Assembly (NCBI GenBank): GCA_964564025.1
Contig: CAZLZO010000006.1
Location: 1 to 64,000 of the forward strand
Reading direction: 5' to 3'
Source: DRYM01 sp964564025
Lineage (GTDB): Archaea > Thermoproteota > Thermoprotei_A > EX4484-217-1
DNA: 64,000 nt
Positions within the stretch are counted from its first letter, which is position 1. The number at the start of each line of letters is the position of its first letter. Under the pieces are notes generated by a model that saw only the letters and a list, made by a program, of their open reading frames with translations, was not told the DNA's origin and did not search any database. Positions 42,641 to 51,423 of the stretch are shown here, piece after piece. The position numbers and the translations under genes were made by a program.

Positions 42641-43123
42641 CTAGTATGCTCTCCTCCTTCTCCTTCTACCAGATCTCATGAGTTTAAAAGTTAATTCCTG
42701 TTCTGCATCTATCGGTATAATTTTCGGTTTAAGATTCTCTATAGCTTCAGCTATTTTTTCTACGTTTTCACCGAGCTTTTGAAGGTTTTGATCTAAGAAA
42801 TCTAGGCCATCAGCTGTTACCCTTAGTTTCTTATTTCTCGGATTTGTTTCTAAAAGTCCTAGATAAAGTAGTGCTATTAAGTCTTCTTTAAGTTCTTTAG
42901 AGGATAAAATACCAGCTATTTCGAAGAATCTATATCCTAAATCTATTTTTTCCTCTTCTTGCACATCCCTTACAAGATAGTATAATGCTTTTTCTGTGAT
43001 TTCACCAAAACTCTTTACTATGTGAAGTAAGGCAATTTTTCTAGAATCATTTACAATATCATTTATTGTGAGTGCTGGTCTAGTAATGATTTTTAGCTCT
43101 TTAGACTTACTTGGAGTTGACAT
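42641..43123 (-). CDS. hypothetical protein, winged-helix-like
   Basis: About 160 residues. The middle (ALLHIVKSFGEITEKALYYLVRDVQ through LLETNPRNKKLRVTADGLDFLDQ) looks like a winged-helix domain with a beta wing. It is followed by a helix and a very basic tail, RSGRRRRRRAY, that could bind nucleic acid. GGTGA lies five bases before the ATG at 43123. It overlaps the end of the upstream membrane gene, so the two are coupled. No named family is recognised. Confidence 0.72.
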   Translation of the reverse strand: MSTPSKSKELKIITRPALTINDIVNDSRKIALLHIVKSFGEITEKALYYLVRDVQEEEKIDLGYRFFEIAGILSSKELKEDLIALLYLGLLETNPRNKKLRVTADGLDFLDQNLQKLGENVEKIAEAIENLKPKIIPIDAEQELTFKLMRSGRRRRRRAY

Positions 43124-44138
43124 TAGTTTCACCTGAAGCCTCAGTAGTCTTAGTTTCTTCGTGAATATTTAATCTATCTGCTATTTTTCTAACTGCTTTA
43201 TCAAAGCTTAAGCCTGAAAGTATTAATGAGTCTATCTCGTACTTAAGCATCTCGCTACCATAAGACCCAAACATTTCATTGTATTTCTTAACGAGTTTTT
43301 CATAGATTTCCTTGGCTTTACCTTCAAGCTTAAACATTTTAGTCACTTCTACTCTACCTACTTCCTTAATACTTAACTCAGCTTGTATTTTAGGTAATGT
43401 CGTATTAATTAAAATGCCTATAGATAGGAGAAACGTAAAAACACCTATAGCTAAAGAAACAACTCCTAACACTTGTAGAGTTGTTAAGTAAAATCCTAAT
43501 CCCTTATCCGCACTTGCCATGAAGGTATATACTAGCAGTGATGAATATGGAGCTAAAACCATCACTGCAAATGATGTGACAGGAGAGTATTTTGGTTTTA
43601 AATGTAATATGTTTAATGCTAAAACAATGGATGTGAAAGCTACTATCGTAATTAACGTGTAAATAGCTGCAATTAGTCCGTGACTGCTAAAGAATTTTTC
43701 AAAATCTATGAGAGAAGCTTCAGTAATCACTATTAGTGCTAATACAATGTAGGATATGATACTTAGCTTCTTATAGGTCTTTATGACTTTTCTTGTTCTC
43801 TCCAAATTACTTTTAAGACCGCCTATTTCATCTTTTAATTTCTTAACTTTTTCACTAAAGTCTTTCATGTTTTCTTCGGATAGTAGAAAACTTATTGAAT
43901 TTGCTACTTCAGTCAATCTCATTGTTAATGTTAAAAGTGATTTGTATATTCTAAAACCCCCTACGTCTTTAATTTTAGAAATGCAGGTTTTTATTTCTGA
44001 AATTGCCTCTTTTAACTCGTTAGCTACATTTTTTGCTTCATCCTTAATCTCTAATGTATTAAGCGTGTTTTCAATGTGTTGAGCTAACGAAAGAACTACA
44101 TCAATAGAGTCTGTTTTTCTCATATGCTTTTCTACCAT
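43107..44138 (-). CDS. membrane protein with long N-terminal coiled coil, unknown
   Basis: The 343 residues begin with about 125 helical, charged residues (coiled-coil-like, heptads of Leu/Ile), then about four membrane helices (about 128-150, 155-180, 190-215, 220-248) and a charged cytoplasmic C terminus. No family is recognised. It overlaps the winged-helix-like gene downstream. A C/D sRNA on the same strand ends about 35 bases upstream of its start. Confidence 0.72.
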   Translation of the reverse strand: MVEKHMRKTDSIDVVLSLAQHIENTLNTLEIKDEAKNVANELKEAISEIKTCISKIKDVGGFRIYKSLLTLTMRLTEVANSISFLLSEENMKDFSEKVKKLKDEIGGLKSNLERTRKVIKTYKKLSIISYIVLALIVITEASLIDFEKFFSSHGLIAAIYTLITIVAFTSIVLALNILHLKPKYSPVTSFAVMVLAPYSSLLVYTFMASADKGLGFYLTTLQVLGVVSLAIGVFTFLLSIGILINTTLPKIQAELSIKEVGRVEVTKMFKLEGKAKEIYEKLVKKYNEMFGSYGSEMLKYEIDSLILSGLSFDKAVRKIADRLNIHEETKTTEASGETNVNSK

Positions 44139-44172
44139 TTCCTAAAAGCACCAGTAACATATTCTGATTATA

Positions 44173-44247
44173 AGGTCAGTGCCGCTGAAGGCTCATCAAG
44201 CCCCCAACCCCTAAGGGCATCAGGGTGAAGGGGTTCATCATTCCCAT
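44173..44247 (-). ncRNA. C/D box sRNA with canonical C, D', C' and D boxes
   Basis: Read on the minus strand: C ATGATGA (44235-44241), an 11-nt guide ACCCCTTCACC, D' CTGA (44220-44223), a 21-nt spacer with a CCCTTAGGGG hairpin, C' TGATGA (44193-44198), a guide GCCTTCAGCGGCA and D CTGA (44176-44179). All four boxes match consensus; the long structured spacer is unusual. GG and CC flanks can close the kink-turn. A TATA-like ACTTTAAG centred near 44277 is about 27 bases upstream. I could not place the targets. Confidence 0.8.
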
Positions 44248-44360
44248 AGTGTAGTCGTGCTCTACTTCGTTCTTAAAGTTTACTCATAAGTTAAATTTTA
44301 ACTCTCCCCTAATCTTAAGTTATTTTTGCTGGGAGTTGAAAAATAAAGGGTGATTTGAAC

Positions 44361-45725
44361 ATGAGCCCCAGTATTGCTGAAGCTTCTGTTGAATCACGTT
44401 TTGAAAGAATAGGAGCACATAGCCACATTAAAGGGCTAGGTCTTACCCCTGAAGGTAAAGCCCTCAAAAAAGCCGATGGCATGGTAGGTCAGATTGAAGC
44501 TAGAGAAGCAGCAGGATTAGTTGTTGAAATGATTAAAGAGGGACGTATGGCTGGAAGAGGAATTCTCTTAGTAGGTCCTCCAGGCACAGGAAAAACAGCA
44601 ATAGCTATTGCAATAGCTAAGGAGTTAGGTGAGGACACTCCCTTCGTGAGTCTTTCAGCATCTGAAGTTTATTCTGCTGAAATAAAGAAAACCGAGGTTC
44701 TAATGCAAGCTATGAGAAAAGCTATAGGTGTTAAAATTAAAGAAGTAAGAAAAGTGTATGAGGGTGTTGTTAAGAATCTCAAAATAGCCTTTAAAAGACA
44801 CCCATATAACCCATACTATAAGGTTCCAAGTAGTGCTAAAATAACCTTAGCTACAAGAGACGAAGAAAAAACATTTACCGTCGATAGAGACATAACAATG
44901 GAGCTACTAAATAAGGGTGTTTCAGTAGGCGACGTAATATGGATTGATAGTGAAACAGGAAGAGTAACTAAAATAGGTAAAGTTAGAGGATTTGAAAAAG
45001 CAAAGTACTACGATATTGAAACGGAAGTTCTCGTTGAAATGCCTAAGGGGAGAATACTTAAGGAAAAAGAATTTGTCCATACTGTAACACTGCATGATTT
45101 AGACATGAGCGTAGCTGCTAGAAGAGGAATAGTTTCCTTACTCTTCGGAATGCCTACTGAAAGAGAAATTTCACCTGAAGTAAGAAAAACAGTAGATGAG
45201 GAAGTAAGGAAGCTTGTAGATGAGGAGAGAGCGGAAATCATTCCCGGTGTACTTTTCATAGATGACGCACACATGCTAGATATTGAAAGCTTTGCTTTCT
45301 TAAGCAAGGCTATGGAAAGCGAATTAGCTCCAATAATAATATTAGCAACGAACAGGGGAATTACAAGAATTAGGGGAACAGACATAGAATCACCCCATGG
45401 TATGCCTTTAGACTTACTTGACAGATTACTCATTATATTAACGAGACCCTATACTAAAGATGAAATAAGAGAAATAATAAGGATCAGAAGTAAGGTTTTA
45501 AAGATAAAGCTTTCAGATGAAGCAATCGAGAAATTAACGGAAATAGGTGCTGAAACATCTCTGAGATATGCAGTACAATTAATGGAGCCTGCTTGGGAAA
45601 GAGCTAGGAAACTGGGTAAAAACACTGTGGATTTAGAGGACATAGAAAATGTGAGAAAACTCTTCGTAGATCTTAAGGAGTCAGCCAAGTATGCTAAGGA
45701 GTTTGAAGAAAAAATGCTAAAGTAG
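44361..45725 (+). CDS. TIP49 / RuvB-like AAA+ ATPase
   Basis: Homologue of eukaryotic RuvBL1/2 (TIP49), AAA+ ATPases of chromatin-remodelling and snoRNP-assembly complexes; the archaeal role is not established. The 454 residues carry RFERIGAHSHIKGLGL, Walker A VGPPGTGKT, an inserted OB-type domain (about 125-240), Walker B GVLFIDDAHMLD and sensor motifs in ILATNRG and LLDRLLII. The ATG at 44361 has GGGTGA eight bases upstream and is preferred to the TTG two codons earlier. Confidence 0.94.
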   Translation: MSPSIAEASVESRFERIGAHSHIKGLGLTPEGKALKKADGMVGQIEAREAAGLVVEMIKEGRMAGRGILLVGPPGTGKTAIAIAIAKELGEDTPFVSLSASEVYSAEIKKTEVLMQAMRKAIGVKIKEVRKVYEGVVKNLKIAFKRHPYNPYYKVPSSAKITLATRDEEKTFTVDRDITMELLNKGVSVGDVIWIDSETGRVTKIGKVRGFEKAKYYDIETEVLVEMPKGRILKEKEFVHTVTLHDLDMSVAARRGIVSLLFGMPTEREISPEVRKTVDEEVRKLVDEERAEIIPGVLFIDDAHMLDIESFAFLSKAMESELAPIIILATNRGITRIRGTDIESPHGMPLDLLDRLLIILTRPYTKDEIREIIRIRSKVLKIKLSDEAIEKLTEIGAETSLRYAVQLMEPAWERARKLGKNTVDLEDIENVRKLFVDLKESAKYAKEFEEKMLK

Positions 45726-46958
45726 CTAAAGTCCTGCTAAAGCAACTATTCCGGCAACATTCACTGCAATTAACCCCCCAACGATAAGTGTTGAAACTAT
45801 TTTAACAAAGGATGATGTTGTTTCACTCATTCTCCAATAAAGAATAACTATCATTAGCGCTGGAACCCATGATGTAAAGCTTATTAAAATTGAGGAATCC
45901 TTTACCATATCTATGAATCCGTATTCATTACATTCTCTTAGAAGAACGTGAAATAATGCTGTTACAGATGAGAAAATTATGGTTAAGAAAGCTGAGAAAC
46001 CATAAACTTTGCTTTTAACAACGTCACTTAAACTGAGTGTTAAGTATTTATACTCATACGTTATGTAGGCATTACATAGTATTATTGCTTCAATAGCTAA
46101 AACTGAGGATGCAAAAACACCTACTGAGAAAAGTATTATTGCATAGGGTCCGAGCGCTCTAAGCGCCAGAATAACTTCGTAAATGGATGAAGTATTTGGA
46201 GGAGCATAAGTTGCAGCTACAACTGCAATTGAAATACTTGCAAACGTTGCAAAGATAAGTCCAGTAAATATGTCTAAAAACTCTTCAGGAACATCCTCAA
46301 ACTTCATACCTTTCATAATGACGCTTGATGATTGAAATATTAACGCATAAGGTGCTGCTGCAGCACCAAATATCGCTAAGATATCTATGAATAACTCTTT
46401 AAGGGGGGTCTTTGGTGGTATAGTTATGCTTAAAGCTATTTTTACTATTTCACCAGGATTTTCTATAATGTAAAGAATCATTACAAAGATGTAAGCTGAA
46501 AGAACAAGACTCATAATGGTTAAAACTCTCTCAAGATACTTATACTCTTTCTGTAGCGAAATCGCTAATACTATGAGCGATGTTGAAACTAACCCTAAGG
46601 GCCAAGGTATTTTAAGTATCAATTGAAGTGTAAAAGCTACACCTATAAGGTTTATTTCTGCAGTAACTATGTTGGCTAATATGAGAAGAATAAGTAAAGC
46701 TAATGTAATCTTTTTTCCAACAATCCTTTTTATTTCAGAAACAATGCCTTCCCTAGTGTAAACACTAACATGAACAGCTAATTGCTGTAAAAGAGCCATA
46801 ATTGATGATGCAAAAACTATGATCCAAAGTAGTTTATAACCATAGGTTGCTCCAATATATGAGAAGGCGCCAATATTTGTTATTTCAAGTCCAGATACGG
46901 CAGAAATGAGTCCTGGACCAAGAATTCCGAAGAACTTCCTAATTTTACTTACATGCAC
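45726..46958 (-). CDS. Nramp family transporter with changed metal-site motif
   Basis: About 410 residues with eleven or so membrane helices in the LeuT-like Nramp fold. Helix 1 reads GPGLISAVSGLEITN where metal-carrying Nramps have GPG...DPGN. Helix 6 reads AAPYALIFQS where they have MPHNLFLHS. Thus the metal-binding Asp and Met of transition-metal Nramps are Glu and Ala. This resembles Nramp-related Mg or other-cation transporters rather than Mn/Fe Nramps (inference). GAGGA stands nine bases before the GTG at 46958, but an ATG at 46967 is possible. Downstream of a small membrane-anchored gene. Confidence 0.83.
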   Translation of the reverse strand: MHVSKIRKFFGILGPGLISAVSGLEITNIGAFSYIGATYGYKLLWIIVFASSIMALLQQLAVHVSVYTREGIVSEIKRIVGKKITLALLILLILANIVTAEINLIGVAFTLQLILKIPWPLGLVSTSLIVLAISLQKEYKYLERVLTIMSLVLSAYIFVMILYIIENPGEIVKIALSITIPPKTPLKELFIDILAIFGAAAAPYALIFQSSSVIMKGMKFEDVPEEFLDIFTGLIFATFASISIAVVAATYAPPNTSSIYEVILALRALGPYAIILFSVGVFASSVLAIEAIILCNAYITYEYKYLTLSLSDVVKSKVYGFSAFLTIIFSSVTALFHVLLRECNEYGFIDMVKDSSILISFTSWVPALMIVILYWRMSETTSSFVKIVSTLIVGGLIAVNVAGIVALAGL

Positions 46959-46986
46959 ATTGCACATTCCTCACGCTTTAGTATGG

Positions 46987-47382
46987 CTATTTTTTGTTCT
47001 CAAAGGACCCCATTATTTTAGGTACATCAGATATAACCTTATTTAAAGCTTCAGGGTTATTCATAGTGTTCTGATCTATTACCAATAGTACATAAAGAGG
47101 TGTTGCAGTGTTTCTTGTAATTCGCTCGTCTCCAAGATAATGTAAGCTCAGCGTATTTGATAACGTAATAGGCTCTATGGTTCTCTTTTCTTCCTCTCCA
47201 GTAACCTTGTTTGATCTTAGCTTATCATGACCACTAAGGGTCTTATCACTCTCCTTCGTTATTTTCTCTGTGCTTTCTTTATCAACTCTCTTCTTAACGA
47301 AGTAGTAATTGTAAAGGAACGGTATAAATCCGCCGACGATATAGATAAATACCTTGAGAACAAGACCAACATCTATGAACAT
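46987..47382 (-). CDS. membrane-anchored hypothetical protein upstream of Nramp gene
   Basis: A 131-residue protein with one N-terminal membrane helix (about 5-27), then a polar, lysine/glutamate-rich linker and a small domain with TPLYVLLVIDQN. No family is recognised. It lies 28 bases before the Nramp-like gene on the same strand. GAGGGGG lies about 10 bases before the ATG. It may be an accessory of the transporter, but nothing proves it. Confidence 0.65.
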   Translation of the reverse strand: MFIDVGLVLKVFIYIVGGFIPFLYNYYFVKKRVDKESTEKITKESDKTLSGHDKLRSNKVTGEEEKRTIEPITLSNTLSLHYLGDERITRNTATPLYVLLVIDQNTMNNPEALNKVISDVPKIMGSFENKK

Positions 47383-47585
47383 CGCTGCATCACCCCCTCC
47401 TATCCCTAATTAACATTATTTATCGTAATTTATTTTTAAGCTAAACCACTTAGTTTCGGAGAAGACATATGATAGCCAATTATACTTTGTTCTATTGTGG
47501 AGTAACACTTAAGTATTAGCGTAATCTACAACACGTAAATACCTTTACTAAGTGTTTTTAACTTTCAATAAATTTAAAAGATTGT

Positions 47586-48269
47586 TTAAACACTTCTTAA
47601 CTCTCTCATTATTTCTTTAACAACTTCTCCGGGATTGTCTGACTTAGTTATGGCTGAACCCACAATTACTATGTTAGCGCCCGCATTGATTAGTGGAGCT
47701 ATTTTCCCTGGCCGTAAGCCTCCGGCAACAGCTATGGGTTTTTTGGAAAGTTTTTTAACATGCTTGACTATTTCTACTGTGGCCTCCGATGCTGCCGTTA
47801 TTCCGAGTTTTCTTTGAACATCTATACCCAAATGTATTCCTAAAATGTCTACGTCCATTTTACTTAATTCTAATATTCTAGACTCTATATTTGGGTGAGA
47901 AATTAGGTCAACCATAATGAGTACTCCGTATTTTTTACCATAGTTTAAAGCTTCAATAATTGTTGCATCGCTAGCTACAGCTAAAACCGTGACTATGTCT
48001 GCTCCTGCTTCATGCGCTATTTTTGCTTCTAATTCCCCAGTATCCATAGTTTTCATGTCGGCTACGATTATTGCTTCTGGAAATTTTTCTCTAAGAAGCC
48101 TTATGGCTTTAGTGCCTTCCTTCTTAATTAAAGGTGTTCCGGCTTCAAGTATTTCTGCACCATTATCCCATGCTTCCTTAGCTATCCTTAAAGCGTCCTC
48201 AACAGATAATAAATCTAGTGCAACTTGAAGTCTAGGTTTACGAAGAAGCTCCTCCACTGAAATACGCAT
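47586..48269 (-). CDS. 3-hexulose-6-phosphate synthase (OMPDC superfamily)
   Basis: HPS joins or splits formaldehyde and ribulose 5-phosphate; archaea lacking the oxidative pentose pathway run it in reverse to make ribulose phosphate. The 227-residue barrel starts LQVALDLLSVEDAL and carries the HPS signature VADMKTMDTG; VAGGLRPGK and IVIVGSAIT bind phosphate. The usual partner 6-phospho-3-hexuloisomerase is neither fused nor adjacent. It is divergent from CTP synthase, which fits nucleotide synthesis. Orotidine decarboxylase is excluded by the D-M-K-T-M-D pattern. Confidence 0.9.
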   Translation of the reverse strand: MRISVEELLRKPRLQVALDLLSVEDALRIAKEAWDNGAEILEAGTPLIKKEGTKAIRLLREKFPEAIIVADMKTMDTGELEAKIAHEAGADIVTVLAVASDATIIEALNYGKKYGVLIMVDLISHPNIESRILELSKMDVDILGIHLGIDVQRKLGITAASEATVEIVKHVKKLSKKPIAVAGGLRPGKIAPLINAGANIVIVGSAITKSDNPGEVVKEIMRELRSV

Positions 48270-48388
48270 TCTTAATACGCCTACACAAATTTTTCTGCAT
48301 TCTGAGTTTTTAGTGTCTGCTAATTAAACATTTAGGGATGAATATTTAAAGCGAACTCACACTATATCATTTATTGTTGTGATACAGT

Positions 48389-49996
48389 ATGACAAAGTAT
48401 GTTTTCGTCACTGGAGGCGTACTTTCCAGTGTAGGTAAAGGAATAGTTGCTGCATCTATAGGTAAGCTTCTCAAAGCTAGAGGATATAGCGTTACAGCAG
48501 TGAAAATAGACCCTTATCTTAATGTTGATGCTGGTACAATGAATCCTTTCATGCATGGTGAAGTTTTTGTAACAGAAGACGGAGGAGAAACCGATCTAGA
48601 CCTAGGACATTACGAGAGATTCTTAGATGTTAATCTTTCAAAAATAAACAATATAACAACAGGGCAAATATATTCAACAGTTATTGAAAGGGAAAGAAAA
48701 GGAGAATATTTGGGCCAATGCGTTCAAATAATACCACACATTACTGATGAAATCAAAAGGAGAATACGTTTAGTAGCTAAGGAAACGCAAGTAGATATTG
48801 TTGTAGTTGAAATCGGAGGAACAGTTGGAGATATTGAGGGACTACCTTTTCTAGAAGCTATAAGGCAAATGAGGATTGAGGAGGGTTTTGAAAACACATT
48901 ATTTGTTCATGTAGCTCTTGTCCCGATACTTGAAGCTACCGGTGAGCAGAAAACTAAGCCTGTACAACATAGTGTCCAGGAACTTAGAAGAATAGGTATA
49001 CAACCAGACATTATAGTTGCTAGATGCAGGGTTCCATTGGAAAAGGAAGCTAAGCATAAAATAGCATTATATGGGAATGTTCCGGAAGATTCGGTGTTTA
49101 CATCGTACACTGTAGAAACAATATATGAGGTCCCATTAGTACTTGAGGAGCAAGGGTTAGGCCGCAAAATTACATTAAAACTTAAGCTCGAAAATAGAGA
49201 GCCTAATCTTTCGGATTTTGAATGGTTTGTTTCCAAACTGAAAAAACTTAGTAAAAAGGTAGTAATAGGCATGGTTGGAAAATATACTAAGCTTAAAGAC
49301 AGCTATCTTAGTATAAATGAGGCCCTTGTTCATGCAGGGGCTTTTGCAAATACAAAACCTGTGCTCAAATGGATTGAAGCCACAGATGTTGAAAGAGGTA
49401 AAATAGCTTCTGAGGAAGCGTTAGAAGGCGTTAATGGAATAATTGTTTTACCCGGTTTCGGACGTAGAGGAGCTGAAGGAAAAATAAGTATAATAAAGTA
49501 TGCTAGAGAAAACAATATTCCAACTCTTGGAATATGTTTTGGCATGCAACTTATGGTTGTAGAGTTTGCCAGAAATGTTGTCGGCTTAAACGGAGCAAAT
49601 ACTACAGAAATTGATCCAAAAACTCCATGTCCGGTTGTAGATTTAATGGAGGAACAATTGAAGATTGAGAAATTAGGTGGTACTATGAGGTTAGGAGCTT
49701 ATAGGATAGATATAGAAGAAAACACTTTAGCTTATTCACTTTATAGAACAAAAAGTATTTACGAAAGACATAGGCATAGATACGAAGTCAACCCTAAATA
49801 CATAGATAGACTTGTCGACGAAGGCTTAATAATTTCAGGTGTAAGTTTTGATGGAAGAGTAGAATTTATTGAGTTACCGATAAAGAATCATCCCTTCTAT
49901 TTAGGTACGCAAGCGCATCCAGAGTTTAAGTCTAGACCTTTAAGACCTTCACCACCTTATTTAGGGTTTTTAAAGGCTTTAAGTAAAAGAAAATGA
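48389..49996 (+). CDS. pyrG: CTP synthase
   Basis: CTP synthase aminates UTP to CTP using glutamine. The 535 residues have the N-terminal synthetase (VTGGVLSSVGKGI P-loop, GTVGDIEGLPFLEA) and the C-terminal class I glutaminase with the nucleophile in LGICFGMQ and the His-Glu pair in AHPEFKSRP. Length is standard. A TATA-like GAATATTTAAAG lies about 45 bases upstream. The divergent neighbour makes ribulose phosphate. Confidence 0.96.
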   Translation: MTKYVFVTGGVLSSVGKGIVAASIGKLLKARGYSVTAVKIDPYLNVDAGTMNPFMHGEVFVTEDGGETDLDLGHYERFLDVNLSKINNITTGQIYSTVIERERKGEYLGQCVQIIPHITDEIKRRIRLVAKETQVDIVVVEIGGTVGDIEGLPFLEAIRQMRIEEGFENTLFVHVALVPILEATGEQKTKPVQHSVQELRRIGIQPDIIVARCRVPLEKEAKHKIALYGNVPEDSVFTSYTVETIYEVPLVLEEQGLGRKITLKLKLENREPNLSDFEWFVSKLKKLSKKVVIGMVGKYTKLKDSYLSINEALVHAGAFANTKPVLKWIEATDVERGKIASEEALEGVNGIIVLPGFGRRGAEGKISIIKYARENNIPTLGICFGMQLMVVEFARNVVGLNGANTTEIDPKTPCPVVDLMEEQLKIEKLGGTMRLGAYRIDIEENTLAYSLYRTKSIYERHRHRYEVNPKYIDRLVDEGLIISGVSFDGRVEFIELPIKNHPFYLGTQAHPEFKSRPLRPSPPYLGFLKALSKRK

Positions 49997-50019
49997 GTAA
50001 AGGTAACCTTTAAAACCGG

Positions 50020-50364
50020 CTAATCTATGAGAATCACTATTTTCTTCACATTAGTTTTAGATATCTTCTTCACTCCTCTTCTTCCAGGCTCATACACTGA
50101 TTTCACAAGTCCTGCTGCTTCTAGAATACGTATTTGAGCACTAGCGTTTGCTTTGCTTTGAGATATTAACTCTGCTGCCTCCCCCACATTTGCTCCTTTA
50201 TTACGTAAGAAGCGTAGTATTTTTAATCTCGTAGGTGATGATAAAGCGGAAGCTATCCTCCTAATATATTCATCGCCTCTAACAACAACAAAGTCTGCAA
50301 ATTCGTAAACACCAGGTGTTTTAGGTACTTCTACTTTTATTTCAATACTTTCTTTTTCCTGCAT
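50020..50364 (-). CDS. ArsR-like winged-helix transcriptional regulator
   Basis: A 114-residue regulator. Residues about 35-95 form a winged helix: IRRIASALSSPTRLKILRFLRNKGANVGEAAELISQSKANASAQIRILEAAGLV, a typical ArsR/HTH_20 pattern. The preceding FADFVVVRGDEYIR and the short basic C terminus are less typical. There is no cysteine, so metal sensing by the classical site is unlikely. The ATG at 50364 has GGTGA six bases upstream. It converges with pyrG. Confidence 0.82.
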   Translation of the reverse strand: MQEKESIEIKVEVPKTPGVYEFADFVVVRGDEYIRRIASALSSPTRLKILRFLRNKGANVGEAAELISQSKANASAQIRILEAAGLVKSVYEPGRRGVKKISKTNVKKIVILID

Positions 50365-50526
50365 CAATACTCACCATGTATTCTATGTTTTTCAACTTAT
50401 TAAAAGTTTAGATCAGTAAGATTACAGTTTAATCATTGTCATCAGAATGAATACATGTTTTAAGCGGAGATACTTTAATAGTACATGCTAACTAAACTAT
50501 GTTTAGAAGGGTGTAGTTAAGGGAAA

Positions 50527-51423
50527 ATGTTCAGAAACCCTGGAGAAGCATATAGAGTGCTTAGTAAGAGAGACCTACTAGTTCTTAGAATTATAGAGAG
50601 GTTCATGAAACAATATGAGTATGTTCCATTAGAACTAATAGTGTCTAAAGCTAAACTTCCCGATAAGGAAGTTTCACTATCGCTAATTAAACTAAATAAG
50701 TTAAAACTAGTTAGACGTTACAGAGGAGAGTATACAGGCTACTTACTAACATACTTAGGTTATGATTGCTTAGCAATAGATGATCTTGTGAAGAGAAACA
50801 TTGTTTATGCATTAGGACCAAAGCTTGGCGTAGGTAAGGAAGCAGATCTTTTTAAGGCGCTTTCACCGGTGAATGAGAGAATAGTTGTAAAGTTCCATAG
50901 AATAGGCAGGTCAAGTTTTAAACAAACCCGTAAATTTAGACCTTACGTTGAGAATAAGCCTCATATATCATGGCTTCTTCAATCAACAATCTCAGCCGAA
51001 AGAGAGTTTAGAGCGCTTATAGAGTGTGAGAAAGCAGGTGTTAATGTTCCTAAAGCTTTAGGTAGAAGCAGACATGTTGTAGTAATGAAGCATATTGAAG
51101 GAGTTCTTCTATATAAATACCGTAGTCCTCAAAACCCTGAATCAACACTCTTAGAAATAATTGAAAGCATTAGGAAAGCATTCTTGGAAGTAGGTATAGT
51201 GCATGGTGATTTAAGCGAGTTTAACGTAATGATAGAGTTTAACACTGAAAAACCCATAATAATAGATTGGCCCCAATATGTTGAGAAAGATCATCCAAGC
51301 GCTCAAATGCTTCTTGAAAGAGACGTTAAATACATTACATGGTTTTTCAAGAAAAAATTTAAGGTAGAGTTAGAGTTAGAAAAAGCTCTTAGATATGTGA
51401 GGGGGGAAAGTGAGTCACTCTAG
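50527..51423 (+). CDS. rio2: Rio2 serine/threonine protein kinase
   Basis: Rio2 is an atypical kinase/ATPase needed to mature the small ribosomal subunit. The 298 residues start with the Rio2-specific winged helix (about 1-85). The RIO kinase follows, with P-loop GVGKEADLFKAL, catalytic loop HGDLSEFNVM and metal-binding IIDWPQ. The order excludes Rio1. Its 3' end overlaps the DUF460 gene by 14 bases, a strong coupling. Confidence 0.94.
   Translation: MFRNPGEAYRVLSKRDLLVLRIIERFMKQYEYVPLELIVSKAKLPDKEVSLSLIKLNKLKLVRRYRGEYTGYLLTYLGYDCLAIDDLVKRNIVYALGPKLGVGKEADLFKALSPVNERIVVKFHRIGRSSFKQTRKFRPYVENKPHISWLLQSTISAEREFRALIECEKAGVNVPKALGRSRHVVVMKHIEGVLLYKYRSPQNPESTLLEIIESIRKAFLEVGIVHGDLSEFNVMIEFNTEKPIIIDWPQYVEKDHPSAQMLLERDVKYITWFFKKKFKVELELEKALRYVRGESESL

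Noticed and set aside
43107..44138. Methyl-accepting chemotaxis-type receptor
   Set aside because: Coiled coil and membrane helices are present, but there is no HAMP or signalling hairpin motif.
50397..50470. Further C/D sRNA in the gap before rio2
   Set aside because: A TGATGA and CTGA occur on the minus strand but only about 30 nt apart, too short, and without guides or closing stem.
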